The notes under the pieces are model-generated. The model did not search any database and had not been told where the DNA came from. It saw nothing but the letters and a program-made list of their open reading frames with translations. Position numbers and translations under genes: made by a program. Below, in pieces: positions 8,303 through 16,331 of a stretch of DNA of 59,183 nucleotides (its first letter is position 1; the number at the start of each line of letters is the position of its first letter). Origin of the DNA: JBAYJC01 sp041665285 (lineage in GTDB: Bacteria > Patescibacteriota > Patescibacteriia > 2-12-FULL-60-25); the NCBI GenBank assembly GCA_041665285.1, contig JBAYJC010000008.1:1-59183 (forward strand). Reading direction: 5' to 3'.

Positions 8303-8698
8303 ATGAAAAATAGAGAAGGGGCCTTTGAAAATCCACTCGCTTTTGCTGAACAAGTTTCAAGCGAACTTCATGCGATACATAAAGAGCTGAGCTCTTTCAA
8401 TGTATTGACGCAGGCAACACTTACCCCTGAACGCATCGATGCCATCGCAGATAAGATATACGTATTGGAAAAATTAGCGGAGAACAGACACGATAAAATT
8501 CGCACAGAAATTCTAAAAAAACTGCAGGTATCCTTTTCTAGTCTCACAACCGTAGGTATCGCCGATAATATTACAAAATTTGGGGACGAGGCTCTGCACG
8601 CCTTCAGCTTACTCCAGATAGCTCTTCTCAGCATGGGCGGCAAACATGGCGAGGCTCTTCTTGCGGAGATAGAGGAAGAAAGACGTCTCTACGCATAA
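8303..8698 (+). CDS. Hypothetical helical protein
   Basis: About 131 residues from MKNREGAFENP; upstream ATGs exist in frame but would add a Phe-rich stretch without support. It is predicted all-helical (FAEQVSSELHAIHKELSSF, ERIDAIADKIYVLEKLAENR) with no signal or membrane segment. I do not recognise it. It is followed directly by a strong bidirectional terminator that separates it from the convergent glycosyltransferase operon. Base composition is lower in G+C than its neighbours. Confidence 0.6.
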   Translation: MKNREGAFENPLAFAEQVSSELHAIHKELSSFNVLTQATLTPERIDAIADKIYVLEKLAENRHDKIRTEILKKLQVSFSSLTTVGIADNITKFGDEALHAFSLLQIALLSMGGKHGEALLAEIEEERRLYA

Positions 8699-8713
8699 AT
8701 CAAGATCCATTAT

Positions 8714-8744
8714 AAAAACGCTCATTCATGGATGAGCGTTTTTA
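8714..8744. terminator. Bidirectional terminator
   Basis: A perfect stem AAAAACGCTCAT/ATGAGCGTTTTT around a six-base loop, between two convergent genes. Confidence 0.9.
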
Positions 8745-8748
8745 CTTT

Positions 8749-9897
8749 TTACCACCGTATCAGGAAATAAATCACCTTCCAGATTGCCGTCAAAACAGGA
8801 TTCGCGAAGTCCGTAATGATCGAGCTATTGACGTCTTTTTGGATGCCCGTGTCATCGGCGCCACCTTCTTGAAAGAGAATACGGCTTTCCGCAAGGCGTA
8901 AGAGCTCGCGATCACCGATCACGCGTTCGGACTGGATACGCTTGCGACGACGCGCCACCCACTGCCAGGTACTCCAGTGAAAATAAAATCCCCAGGCACG
9001 CGCCTTCTCACGCCACCAGCCACTGCGTAAGGCAAAGAGAAAGGAGGCAACTTCCACGCAAAGCGATGGAAGCGCAATGAGGATAAGCGTTGGTATTTTA
9101 TAGAAGCTCAAAACAAAGAGTATCCTATTGCGTTCCATCCAATAGAACTTTTTGATGCTTCGCGAGAATTCGTAATAATGATTGACCACGCTCCGTGGCT
9201 CAATCACGGTTTTATATCCATGGGCACGCGCGTTGAAACATGCATCCACATCTTCGTGGTACATGTAAAACGGCGCGTCAAAGAGTCCAATCTTTTGCAC
9301 GATAGACACGCGGCACAACACGCCCCCACCGCTAAAATACGGGATCTCCAGTTCTGGATTACGTTTGCACTCTTCGAGAAAATACGCATCCACCGCCTCT
9401 TTTTTCCAACGAAAACCACCCGCATACCCATAGCCGAGAAAATGATATTTGTTGCCTGTGCTATTGGCCCGATCCTGTTCCTGACCCAGCATCAGCAGTG
9501 ATTGCACAAAGGCGATATTTTTGTCTGCTTCCGCGCGTTCGACAACATACTTCAAAAAATCAGGCGTGACATCCGTATCCTGGTTCAAGAGAAACACATA
9601 CTCGCATCCATGTTGAATGGCGACCTCGAGACCCACATCGTTTGCGCCAGAATACCCAAGATCCTTTTCATTCTTCACGATCGTCAATCGTGGAAAGTCC
9701 TTGCCTGCGCGCGGCATCCAATCACGTTCAATCATGGGCCAGCTCGCGCCATGCGGTGAAGGATTTTCCACGCAAATCACCTCCAGGCGATCGTGCGGAT
9801 AGTTAGCAACACGAATAGATTCCAAACAGCGCGGAATATCAATGTGGGATTCTTTTCCGTTGTATGTGAGATAGATAATGGCAACGTGAGGAAGCAT
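8749..9897 (-). CDS. Family 2 glycosyltransferase with C-terminal membrane region
   Basis: A GT-A inverting glycosyltransferase of 382 residues starting MLPHVAIIYLTYNGKE. Donor-site features are VICVENPSP near residue 50, FLLNQDTDVTPDFL (DxD-type metal motif) near 115, and the acceptor-side MYHEDVDACFNARAHGY near 220. After about residue 265 there are hydrophobic stretches (LILIALPSLCVEVASFLFAL and a C-terminal one), so it probably sits on the inner membrane. It is the last gene of a three-gene glycosyltransferase operon, 11 bases after the dual enzyme. It would add a sugar to a surface glycan. Confidence 0.88.
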   Translation of the reverse strand: MLPHVAIIYLTYNGKESHIDIPRCLESIRVANYPHDRLEVICVENPSPHGASWPMIERDWMPRAGKDFPRLTIVKNEKDLGYSGANDVGLEVAIQHGCEYVFLLNQDTDVTPDFLKYVVERAEADKNIAFVQSLLMLGQEQDRANSTGNKYHFLGYGYAGGFRWKKEAVDAYFLEECKRNPELEIPYFSGGGVLCRVSIVQKIGLFDAPFYMYHEDVDACFNARAHGYKTVIEPRSVVNHYYEFSRSIKKFYWMERNRILFVLSFYKIPTLILIALPSLCVEVASFLFALRSGWWREKARAWGFYFHWSTWQWVARRRKRIQSERVIGDRELLRLAESRILFQEGGADDTGIQKDVNSSIITDFANPVLTAIWKVIYFLIRW

Positions 9898-9908
9898 AAA
9901 TGGTGTGA

Positions 9909-11798
9909 TTAGCGATTTGTTGGATGGTCGATCGTGATCGGATCTTGCACGATACGTGATGCGTGATACGTGATGCGTGCCCACTTCCACTTCCAAAGAT
10001 ACTTGAGCCAACTGGCAATATGCGCACGTGCCATTTGGTTCATCAACAGATTTTTCAAGAAGCTTTGGATTTTCGCTGACTCCTTCAGATGCGCATGCTT
10101 CACGATCGCGTCTGGGAGGTAGACCACACGCTTGCCGAGCAGATGCGTGCGACGACAGAGGTCAATGTCTTCATAATACATCCAATAGCGATGGTCATAG
10201 CCGAGCAGACGCGTCCACACAGACGCATCGATGAACAAGGCCGATCCCTGCGCCCAATCAATATCTCGTTCTGTGGCGTGATCGTAATCTCGCATGAGAA
10301 ACGTTTCCGCATACCGTTTTCCCCAAGCCGTATGCTGAAGCCTTGTTCGTTGCACAAACGGCATATACCACGCAGGAAAACGACGGCACGTTTCTTGCAA
10401 GCGACCATCCATATATACGATCTTGGGTGCGGTAACGCCCACATCTGGATGGGCACGCATATACGCGTAGAGACGATCGACGAGGAGCGGATCTTCAATC
10501 AACGTATCCGGGTTCAGAATAAAATAATACTCTGCCTCCACTTGGTAGGCTCCGCGGACATTGGATCGGCCGTACCCATAATCCCCATTGCGAAGCAGGC
10601 ACCAGGCACCTGGGAGTTCTCGTTCAACAAGCTCATTCGCACGATATTTCGTCGAACGATTATCCGGCACCACGATGTCGATGTTGAGCGAGGATGCCTG
10701 TCGGAGCACCGCGATCGAATGAAGACACTCCTCATTCAAATCCTCATGCCCCACCATGATAATCGCGACATGCGCACGATGACGTGTTGGCGCCAAAGAA
10801 ACAGGCGACCGTCCATAGCGATGGCGTTCTCGCATCCAATCACGCGCCTCGCGCAATGAGGCACGCGCACGCCACGTCTCCTGCCACGTTTTCCATACAA
10901 ACGACGGCTGACGCACAAACCAATACAGTAATTTTGCCGCCTCATATGGCCATACACCGATGCGCGACCAGAGCAGATCGCGCCAACGCAAGTGCATAAT
11001 CAAGATCCACAAATGGTTGCGATATGAGTAGTACGCATTTTCATTGATCGCCTTTTTTGCGGACGCGACCAAGGACGGTTTTGATCCCAAATAGCGGCGA
11101 TGATAAGCAATGGCTGTCGGCACAACCGCGGCGAAATATTGTGCATTCTGCAGGCGATAGGCCAGATCCACGTCTTCCTTATAAATCACAAATTCCGGAT
11201 GAAAGAGCGTACCCCATGAGCTCACAGATAAGACAGCCGCTGTGCGATACAGGGGCAGGCAACCCGACACGCCAAACACGGGCAGAGGCTCTGTACGTCC
11301 AGGGATCGGATCTTGCTGACCCGCAGAACGATCTGCGACATGTCCTGTCCAATCGCGGCGCAACCCAAGCGAGTCCACGATCGTTGTACGCCCTCCATGC
11401 GCCTCTTCTCGATGATCGTAATCCCATCGCAAAATCTTCCCGCTCACCGCCGCACAGGTCGCATGCGTATCCAAATACGAGAGCACCTTTTCAAGATAGT
11501 CTGGCTCAAGAAATGCATCATCATTCAACAGCTGCACAACATCCGACGTATCTTTGTGTTTGGCGAATAAATAATTATGCGCTCCTGCAAATCCAATATT
11601 CTTTTCCAGACGGTCGAGCGTAATCGGGAGCCCTGCGTTTTTGACAGCCTCACGAATCATCTGCGCATTTTCTGCATCAGATGCATTGTCCAACACGTAC
11701 AGATGCCAATCCTGCACGGTTTGTTTTGCAAGCGACGCAAACAACGTCGGCAAATAGCGCGCGCCATTAAAGCAGGAAAGTTGGAGAGCAATCGTCAT
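9909..11798 (-). CDS. Glycosyltransferase with two family 2 domains
   Basis: A 629-residue protein with two complete GT-A domains. Domain 1 (residues ~1-240) has ALQLSCFNGARYLPTLF, LYVLDNASD, LLNDDAFLEPDY and YKEDVDLAYR. Domain 2 (~342-580) has VAIIMVGHEDLN, VVPDNRSTKY, FILNPDTLIEDP and MYYEDIDLCRR. Each domain keeps its own metal motif, so both may be active and add two sugars in sequence. The ATG overlaps the stop of the preceding glycosyltransferase (ATGA). The final ~20 codons lie in a short ATACGTGATGCGTG tandem repeat that seems to have been added to the reading frame. Confidence 0.88.
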   Translation of the reverse strand: MTIALQLSCFNGARYLPTLFASLAKQTVQDWHLYVLDNASDAENAQMIREAVKNAGLPITLDRLEKNIGFAGAHNYLFAKHKDTSDVVQLLNDDAFLEPDYLEKVLSYLDTHATCAAVSGKILRWDYDHREEAHGGRTTIVDSLGLRRDWTGHVADRSAGQQDPIPGRTEPLPVFGVSGCLPLYRTAAVLSVSSWGTLFHPEFVIYKEDVDLAYRLQNAQYFAAVVPTAIAYHRRYLGSKPSLVASAKKAINENAYYSYRNHLWILIMHLRWRDLLWSRIGVWPYEAAKLLYWFVRQPSFVWKTWQETWRARASLREARDWMRERHRYGRSPVSLAPTRHRAHVAIIMVGHEDLNEECLHSIAVLRQASSLNIDIVVPDNRSTKYRANELVERELPGAWCLLRNGDYGYGRSNVRGAYQVEAEYYFILNPDTLIEDPLLVDRLYAYMRAHPDVGVTAPKIVYMDGRLQETCRRFPAWYMPFVQRTRLQHTAWGKRYAETFLMRDYDHATERDIDWAQGSALFIDASVWTRLLGYDHRYWMYYEDIDLCRRTHLLGKRVVYLPDAIVKHAHLKESAKIQSFLKNLLMNQMARAHIASWLKYLWKWKWARITYHASRIVQDPITIDHPTNR

Positions 11799-12676
11799 AT
11801 GCGTGTTTTTGTTAGCCACGACCATCCATCAGCAACACACGCGGCCGCTAACCCAATAGGCCGAGCACAAGCCAACACCCACCACTGCCAACGCGGATGC
11901 CATTTGCGAAAATAGTTCAACATGCTTTTTGTAAAGATGAGCTGTGTCTCAAGACGCCTCATCTGTGAAACGCCTTTGCCAACATAGTCATGCGCTTGCG
12001 CATCTGCATAATGAAAGATGCGTAGCCCCTTCTCCCGCACCCGTCGACAATAGTCCACCTCTTCAAACCAAATGTGATAACTCTTTTCGTCGAGATAGCC
12101 AACGGTTTCGAGAAGTTCGCGACGAAAAACGAAAAAGGAACCGCGTACCTGATCCACGTCTTGCGAACGATCAAAGTCAAAGCCATCCCACAAATAATAT
12201 TTTAGTGCGGATGGAAAAAGATGTTGGGCCTTCAAAATGATCAACAGTTGTGACCACCAGTCTGGATAATGACGCACAGAGTTGATCGGTTTGCCTTCTT
12301 TGGAGACCAATTTGATACCCAATACCCCAATCGAACGATCTTGGGTGATTTTTTCATACACGCGCGTGAGCGCCCCCTCTTCGACGAGCATGTCCGGATT
12401 GAGCAGGATGCAAACCTCCCCTTTTGCGAGCCGAAGCGCTTGATTGTTTGGTCCAGCAAATCCCGCATCCCAATCATTCGTGATCAAATGCGCCTGAGGA
12501 AAGAGTTCTCGCACCATGTGTGCGGTTCCATCATTCGAACCATTGTCCACGACAAACACTTCAAACGTGATATTTTCTCGTAGAGAAAACAGCCGCGCGA
12601 GGTTTGCCCGAAGGAGTTCGCGCACATTCCATGTGACGATCACGATACTCACCTGAGGAGAGGAGGAGTTTGACAT
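11795..12676 (-). CDS. Family 2 glycosyltransferase (rhamnosyltransferase-like)
   Basis: 293 residues: VSIVIVTWNVRELLRANLAR, FVVDNGSNDGTAHM, ILLNPDMLVEEG (metal motif), and HIWFEEVDYCRRVREKG near residue 205. This spacing is typical of bacterial rhamnosyl- or other dTDP-sugar transferases of GT2. It is first gene of the operon (11795-12676, 9909-11798, 8749-9897), translationally coupled to the second. Its start region contains the divergent promoter of rfbF, so the two operons are back to back. Confidence 0.88.
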   Translation of the reverse strand: MSNSSSPQVSIVIVTWNVRELLRANLARLFSLRENITFEVFVVDNGSNDGTAHMVRELFPQAHLITNDWDAGFAGPNNQALRLAKGEVCILLNPDMLVEEGALTRVYEKITQDRSIGVLGIKLVSKEGKPINSVRHYPDWWSQLLIILKAQHLFPSALKYYLWDGFDFDRSQDVDQVRGSFFVFRRELLETVGYLDEKSYHIWFEEVDYCRRVREKGLRIFHYADAQAHDYVGKGVSQMRRLETQLIFTKSMLNYFRKWHPRWQWWVLACARPIGLAAACVADGWSWLTKTRI

Positions 12677-12698
12677 ACGATTGCAACCACCACAGAAT
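12670..12698 (+). promoter_or_regulatory. Promoter of rfbF
   Basis: TTGACA, 17 bases, CAGAAT. The -35 box overlaps the start codons of the divergent glycosyltransferase gene. Confidence 0.65.
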
Positions 12699-12728
12699 GC
12701 CTAGAAATACTGATTTCTTCCCTATCCT

Positions 12729-13532
12729 ATGGAAAACCAGGAGGTACGTCAAACCATACCCGTCGTGATCATGTGCGGCGGTCAAGGCACCCGCTTGCGC
12801 GAGGAAACCGAATATAAACCAAAACCCATGGTAGAAATTGGGGGACGGCCGATCTTGTGGCACATCATGAAGATCTACGCGGAGCAGGGATACAAAGACT
12901 TTATCTTGTGTCTTGGCTATCGCGGGCAACAGATCAAAGATTACTTTTTGAACCATCAATTTCTCTCTCGAGATTTTCGTTTGGATCTCAAAACCAATAC
13001 GGCCCAGCTCATGGATGATCAGAACAAAGATGATTTTCGCATTACCTTTGCAGACACAGGCCTAGATTCTTTGACTGCCGAACGTCTCACACGTGTAAAA
13101 AAATATTTGACCGGACCAGAGTTCATGTTGACCTACGGCGATGGCGTAGCTGATGTCGATCTTGCCAAGCTCCTGGCTTTGCATCGCGAACGCCAGGCAC
13201 AAGACGGCGTAATTGGCACGATTACGGGCATTCACCCAAAATCCAAATACGGCTTGCTCAATTTTAATGATCGCAATGTTATCACCAGCTTCACGGAAAA
13301 ACCGCGCCTCCCTGACTACACGAACGCCGGATTCATGGTGCTCACCCGCGATTTTCTCCCCTACTGTCATGGCAATGAAATGATCGAAGAATCCTTGATC
13401 CGTGCCACAGAAGACCGCAAAATCGCCATGTATCCGCACGAAGGGTTCTGGCATTGCATGGATACGTACAAAGACAAAGAGGATTTGGAGAAGCTGTGGA
13501 AGAGCGAGCCGAAGTGGAAAATTTGGACGTAG
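12729..13532 (+). CDS. rfbF: Glucose-1-phosphate cytidylyltransferase
   Basis: Makes CDP-glucose from CTP and glucose-1-phosphate. The 267 residues carry the diagnostic N-terminus VVIMCGGQGTRLREETEYKP followed by KPMVEIGGRPILWHIMK, then LCLGYRGQQIKDYF, FMLTYGDGVADVDL (metal site), and HEGFWHCMDTYKDKEDLEKL at the end. These separate RfbF from RmlA-type enzymes. No good ribosome-binding site precedes the ATG. The next pathway gene, rfbG, lies 1.25 kb on, with a GC-rich foreign-looking unit in between. The stop codon is 2 bases before the promoter of that unit. Confidence 0.93.
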   Translation: MENQEVRQTIPVVIMCGGQGTRLREETEYKPKPMVEIGGRPILWHIMKIYAEQGYKDFILCLGYRGQQIKDYFLNHQFLSRDFRLDLKTNTAQLMDDQNKDDFRITFADTGLDSLTAERLTRVKKYLTGPEFMLTYGDGVADVDLAKLLALHRERQAQDGVIGTITGIHPKSKYGLLNFNDRNVITSFTEKPRLPDYTNAGFMVLTRDFLPYCHGNEMIEESLIRATEDRKIAMYPHEGFWHCMDTYKDKEDLEKLWKSEPKWKIWT

Positions 13533-13534
13533 GC

Positions 13535-13563
13535 TTGACGAAAAAACCCACTTCTGCTGACAT
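13535..13563 (+). promoter_or_regulatory. Promoter of the GC-rich Nudix-like gene
   Basis: TTGACG, 17 bases, TGACAT. It begins immediately after the rfbF stop codon (13530-13532). Confidence 0.5.
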
Positions 13564-13565
13564 AC

Positions 13566-13594
13566 CCGCACCGCATAAATGGGTGCGGTTTTCG
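13566..13594 (+). promoter_or_regulatory. Leader hairpin, terminator-like
   Basis: CCGCACC pairs with GGGTGCGG around an eight-base loop and is followed by TTTTCGTT. It lies between the promoter and the CGGAGG ribosome-binding site, so it may end transcription arriving from rfbF or act as an attenuator. A similar arrangement is found before the MFS gene at 40276. Confidence 0.55.
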
Positions 13595-13612
13595 TTGCAC
13601 GGAGGACATGAC

Positions 13613-14674
13613 ATGGATCTTCTCGAAAGGCTCCCGACGCTCCCCTCTGGCCTGGAACCCCGCGACCCGAACAAGACCCGGGCCTGGACTGTGGAGGTGA
13701 ACGACGAGATCGTCCCGCGCGTCCGAACCCTGGTGATCCACTGCGAGCGCGAGCCCGGCAAGTCCAAGACCGCGCTCGGCCGGATCGAGTACGGCGCCGA
13801 GCCGGACAAGAACGGCTACGCTGGCGCCTACGACACCTGGATCTTCTACGAGAAGGGCGGCGCCGTGACTCTGCCGTTCTGCGTGCGGGACGGTCAGCTC
13901 TGGGTCGCGCTGTCGGAGCAGAAGCGCTTCTGCGAGAAGGACGAGGTCTGGAACCGCACGGGCGTCGTGCCCAACGCGCCACGCGGCTTCCACGACGTCC
14001 GGATGGTCGCGGCCGAGACTGCGGCTCGCGAGATGAAGGGGGAGGTCGGGGTGTTCGATGGCGACACCTCCCGCCCCGAGGGCGAGAATGGCAACGCCAA
14101 CAATGCGTGGCTCAAGTACGAGGACGAGCGCAACGCGGACGGCAAGCCCGTACGCCAGGGCGGTGTCACGGCCTACGCCGTGGAGGTCAACCCCGCGTCC
14201 CTGGAGCCCAACCCGGACAAGCCCGGCACGCTCCGCATCAAGCCGAACCTGCTCGGCGAACGCCCCGTGGGCTCGCCCTACGAGATGATCGGCAAGACCT
14301 GGTTCGTGCCCTGGCAGACGGCCGCGCGCAACCGGTGCATGATGACCAGCTTCGCCCTCCTCCGCCTCATCGACTTCCTGGTGGAGCAGAAGCGGCTCGA
14401 GTTCCGGGTCAAGACCAAGAAGGAGCTCGAGGCCAAGGAGCAGGCCGCCCTGCCCAACCCCGCGAGCCTCACGGCCGAGCAGAAGCTCGTGGCCGACGCG
14501 CTCTACACGGCCAAGGTACTCGCGGACCAGCCGCCCGCGGCGTGCGAGGCCCGCAAGGCCGAGGTCGCCGAGGTCGTGGCCACGCTCCGCGCGAACCAGC
14601 CCAAGCTCACGGAGCTCGGGCTCGAGGTCTACGGCCCGGCCATCCAGCGCCTGCTCGCGGACCTGGCGCCCTAG
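13613..14674 (+). CDS. GC-rich Nudix-like protein with helical C-terminus
   Basis: 353 residues, start supported by ACGGAGG seven bases before ATG. Residues ~75-150 look like a Nudix fold: a strand GGAVTLPFCVRDGQLWVAL, an R-rich loop, then APRGFHDVRMVAAETAAREM followed by KGEVGV. This fits the REUxEExGU half of the Nudix box with one Glu replaced by Gly, and the first conserved Glu is missing, so hydrolase activity is doubtful. Residues 250-353 are helical and charged (KTKKELEAKEQAAL). Very GC-rich and unlike rfbF and rfbG, which it separates. It has its own promoter and terminator and no recognisable partner. Confidence 0.7.
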   Translation: MDLLERLPTLPSGLEPRDPNKTRAWTVEVNDEIVPRVRTLVIHCEREPGKSKTALGRIEYGAEPDKNGYAGAYDTWIFYEKGGAVTLPFCVRDGQLWVALSEQKRFCEKDEVWNRTGVVPNAPRGFHDVRMVAAETAAREMKGEVGVFDGDTSRPEGENGNANNAWLKYEDERNADGKPVRQGGVTAYAVEVNPASLEPNPDKPGTLRIKPNLLGERPVGSPYEMIGKTWFVPWQTAARNRCMMTSFALLRLIDFLVEQKRLEFRVKTKKELEAKEQAALPNPASLTAEQKLVADALYTAKVLADQPPAACEARKAEVAEVVATLRANQPKLTELGLEVYGPAIQRLLADLAP

Positions 14675-14700
14675 CCCGGGCTCGCCACCGCACCACCTAC

Positions 14701-14740
14701 ACCCGCCACCTAGTGCCTACTAGCTGGCGGGTCTTTTTTT
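14701..14740 (+). terminator. Terminator of the GC-rich Nudix-like gene
   Basis: ACCCGCCA pairs with TGGCGGGT; the loop holds a second small stem (CTAG/CTAG type). CTTTTTTT follows. Confidence 0.9.
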
Positions 14741-14743
14741 ACG

Positions 14744-14773
14744 TTGACACTCGCCTGACTTGCGTGGCAAAGT
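14744..14773 (+). promoter_or_regulatory. Promoter of rfbG
   Basis: TTGACA, 18 bases, CAAAGT (or 17 bases, GCAAAG). Only 12-13 bases separate the -10 box from the ATG of rfbG, so the message would be nearly leaderless. It lies directly after the terminator of the inserted unit. Confidence 0.5.
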
Positions 14774-14785
14774 GGTCTTTCTCCT

Positions 14786-15829
14786 ATGTTTAAAGACCTC
14801 ATTACCGCGGAACGCAAACAGTTTTGGAATAATCGTCATGTCTTCATCACTGGCGGGTTTGGCCTTCTTGGCTCCACCATTGCTGAGATGCTTCATGATT
14901 TAGGTGCTCGTCTCGTGCTTTTAAAGCGTGACCACGTCCCTTCGAGCCGCATTTTCGAATTAGGAGCCATTGATCACATCAACATTGTCCATGGCGATTT
15001 TGAGGACTTTCCTACGGTGTATCGCGCGTTGAACGAATATGAAATCGACACGGTATTTCATGTAGGCGCTCAACCGATAGCTCCGGTAGGCAATCGTTGT
15101 CCGCTCCCGACGCTCAGTGCCAACATCATGGGCACCTGCAACATGCTCGAAGCCGCGCGCACAGCGCCGACGGTTAAGCGCATGCTCGTGGCTTCCTCTG
15201 ACAAAGCCTATGGCGCACAACCTGTGCTCCCCTACACCGAAGATGCACCTCTGCGTGGGACGCATCCGTATGACGTGTCCAAATCCTGCACAGACCTCGT
15301 ATCGCAAATGTATTGGAATACCTATAAAACGCCCGTGTGTATCACGCGCTGTGGCAATCTGTATGGTCCGGGAGACCTGAACTGGCAACGTGTGATTCCA
15401 GAAACCATCAAACATGTTTTGCACAATGAAGCACCTGTGATTCGTAGTGATGGCAAATTCATTCGCGATTATTTCTTTATTCGCGATGCGGCCAATGCGT
15501 ACATCACACTTGCGGAAAACATGGAACGTCCAGAGGTACTTGGGCAACCATTCAACTTCTCCACGGGCAATAGCATGACCGTCGTAGATATTGTCAATAA
15601 AGTATTACAGGTCATGGGCCGCACGGATTTGCAACCCATTATCCTGAACCAGGCAAAAGCCGAAATTCACGATCAAACATTATCCAGCGAAAAAGCAGGA
15701 CGCATCCTGAATTGGAAACCCTACTGGTCCGTGGACGAAGGTCTTGCAGAGACGGTCGCTTGGTACAAAAACTACTTTGAGAAACGCAAACACATCTCCG
15801 AATCTTCCGGCGATGCCATTCTCTCATAA
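14786..15829 (+). CDS. rfbG: CDP-glucose 4,6-dehydratase
   Basis: Extended short-chain dehydrogenase of 347 residues: NAD site VFITGGFGLLGSTIAEML, VFHVGAQPIAPVGN, SSDKAYG, and the catalytic YxxxK in HPYDVSKSCTDL. RCGNLYGPGDLNW follows, then DYFFIRDAANAYITLAE, a block typical of CDP-glucose and related 4,6-dehydratases. The product would be CDP-4-keto-6-deoxyglucose. It is paired with rfbF upstream (beyond the inserted unit) and followed after 6 bases by an epimerase-like gene. GDP-mannose dehydratase is the main alternative, but the neighbouring rfbF favours CDP-glucose. Confidence 0.85.
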   Translation: MFKDLITAERKQFWNNRHVFITGGFGLLGSTIAEMLHDLGARLVLLKRDHVPSSRIFELGAIDHINIVHGDFEDFPTVYRALNEYEIDTVFHVGAQPIAPVGNRCPLPTLSANIMGTCNMLEAARTAPTVKRMLVASSDKAYGAQPVLPYTEDAPLRGTHPYDVSKSCTDLVSQMYWNTYKTPVCITRCGNLYGPGDLNWQRVIPETIKHVLHNEAPVIRSDGKFIRDYFFIRDAANAYITLAENMERPEVLGQPFNFSTGNSMTVVDIVNKVLQVMGRTDLQPIILNQAKAEIHDQTLSSEKAGRILNWKPYWSVDEGLAETVAWYKNYFEKRKHISESSGDAILS

Positions 15830-15835
15830 TATTCT

Positions 15836-16273
15836 ATGGCCCTGATTGACGGCGTCTTGCTCACTCCCCTCAAAATCATTCCGGATGAACGCGGGCAAGT
15901 CATGCATGTGCTTCGCAGTGATGCGCCGCACTTCAAACAGTTTGGTGAAACGTATATCTCCGTCATTTATCCGAACGTGACCAAAGGATGGAAACTCCAC
16001 TCGTCCATGACGAGTAACATGGCTGTCCCCGTAGGTCGCGTGAAGTTCGTCTTGTTTGATACGCGCGAAGGATCACCCACCAAAGGACAGTTTCAAGAAG
16101 TCTACCTTGGCGACAACAACTACCAACTCCTCACAGCACCAGCAGGCGTGGCATACGCGTGGAAAAACCTCCTCCCTATTTCCGCCTATGTTGTGAACTG
16201 CGCCACAGAACCACATCGCCCAGAAGAGGCACGTATGATCCCGTTCCACGAGGTGCCGTATCAGTGGGAATAA
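15836..16273 (+). CDS. RmlC-like sugar 3,5-epimerase
   Basis: A 145-residue cupin of the dTDP-4-dehydrorhamnose 3,5-epimerase family: LKIIPDERGQVMHVLRSD (family N-terminus), VIYPNVTKGWKLHSSMTSN, RVKFVLFDTREGSPTKGQF, and LTAPAGVAYAWKNL. The second His of the usual catalytic pair sits in KLHSSM; the downstream PxGxxHxF block is altered to PAGVAYAW, so one active-site His is missing. It ends the rfbF-rfbG operon, after which a bidirectional terminator stands. Likely substrate is the CDP- or dTDP-keto-sugar made next door. Confidence 0.78.
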   Translation: MALIDGVLLTPLKIIPDERGQVMHVLRSDAPHFKQFGETYISVIYPNVTKGWKLHSSMTSNMAVPVGRVKFVLFDTREGSPTKGQFQEVYLGDNNYQLLTAPAGVAYAWKNLLPISAYVVNCATEPHRPEEARMIPFHEVPYQWE

Positions 16274-16285
16274 TCATCGCTAAAG

Positions 16286-16322
16286 AAAAACGAGGGACTC
16301 GCGTGGTGCGGTCCCTCGTTTT
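16286..16322. terminator. Bidirectional terminator
   Basis: AAAACGAGGGAC pairs with GTCCCTCGTTTT around a loop of about ten bases, between convergent genes. Confidence 0.88.
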
Positions 16323-16331
16323 GTGTTTGTC

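Noticed and set aside
13367..13993. Long open frames on the minus strand opposite rfbF and the GC-rich gene
   Set aside because: They are mirror images of GC-rich coding sequence, lack initiation signals and have Arg/Pro-biased composition.
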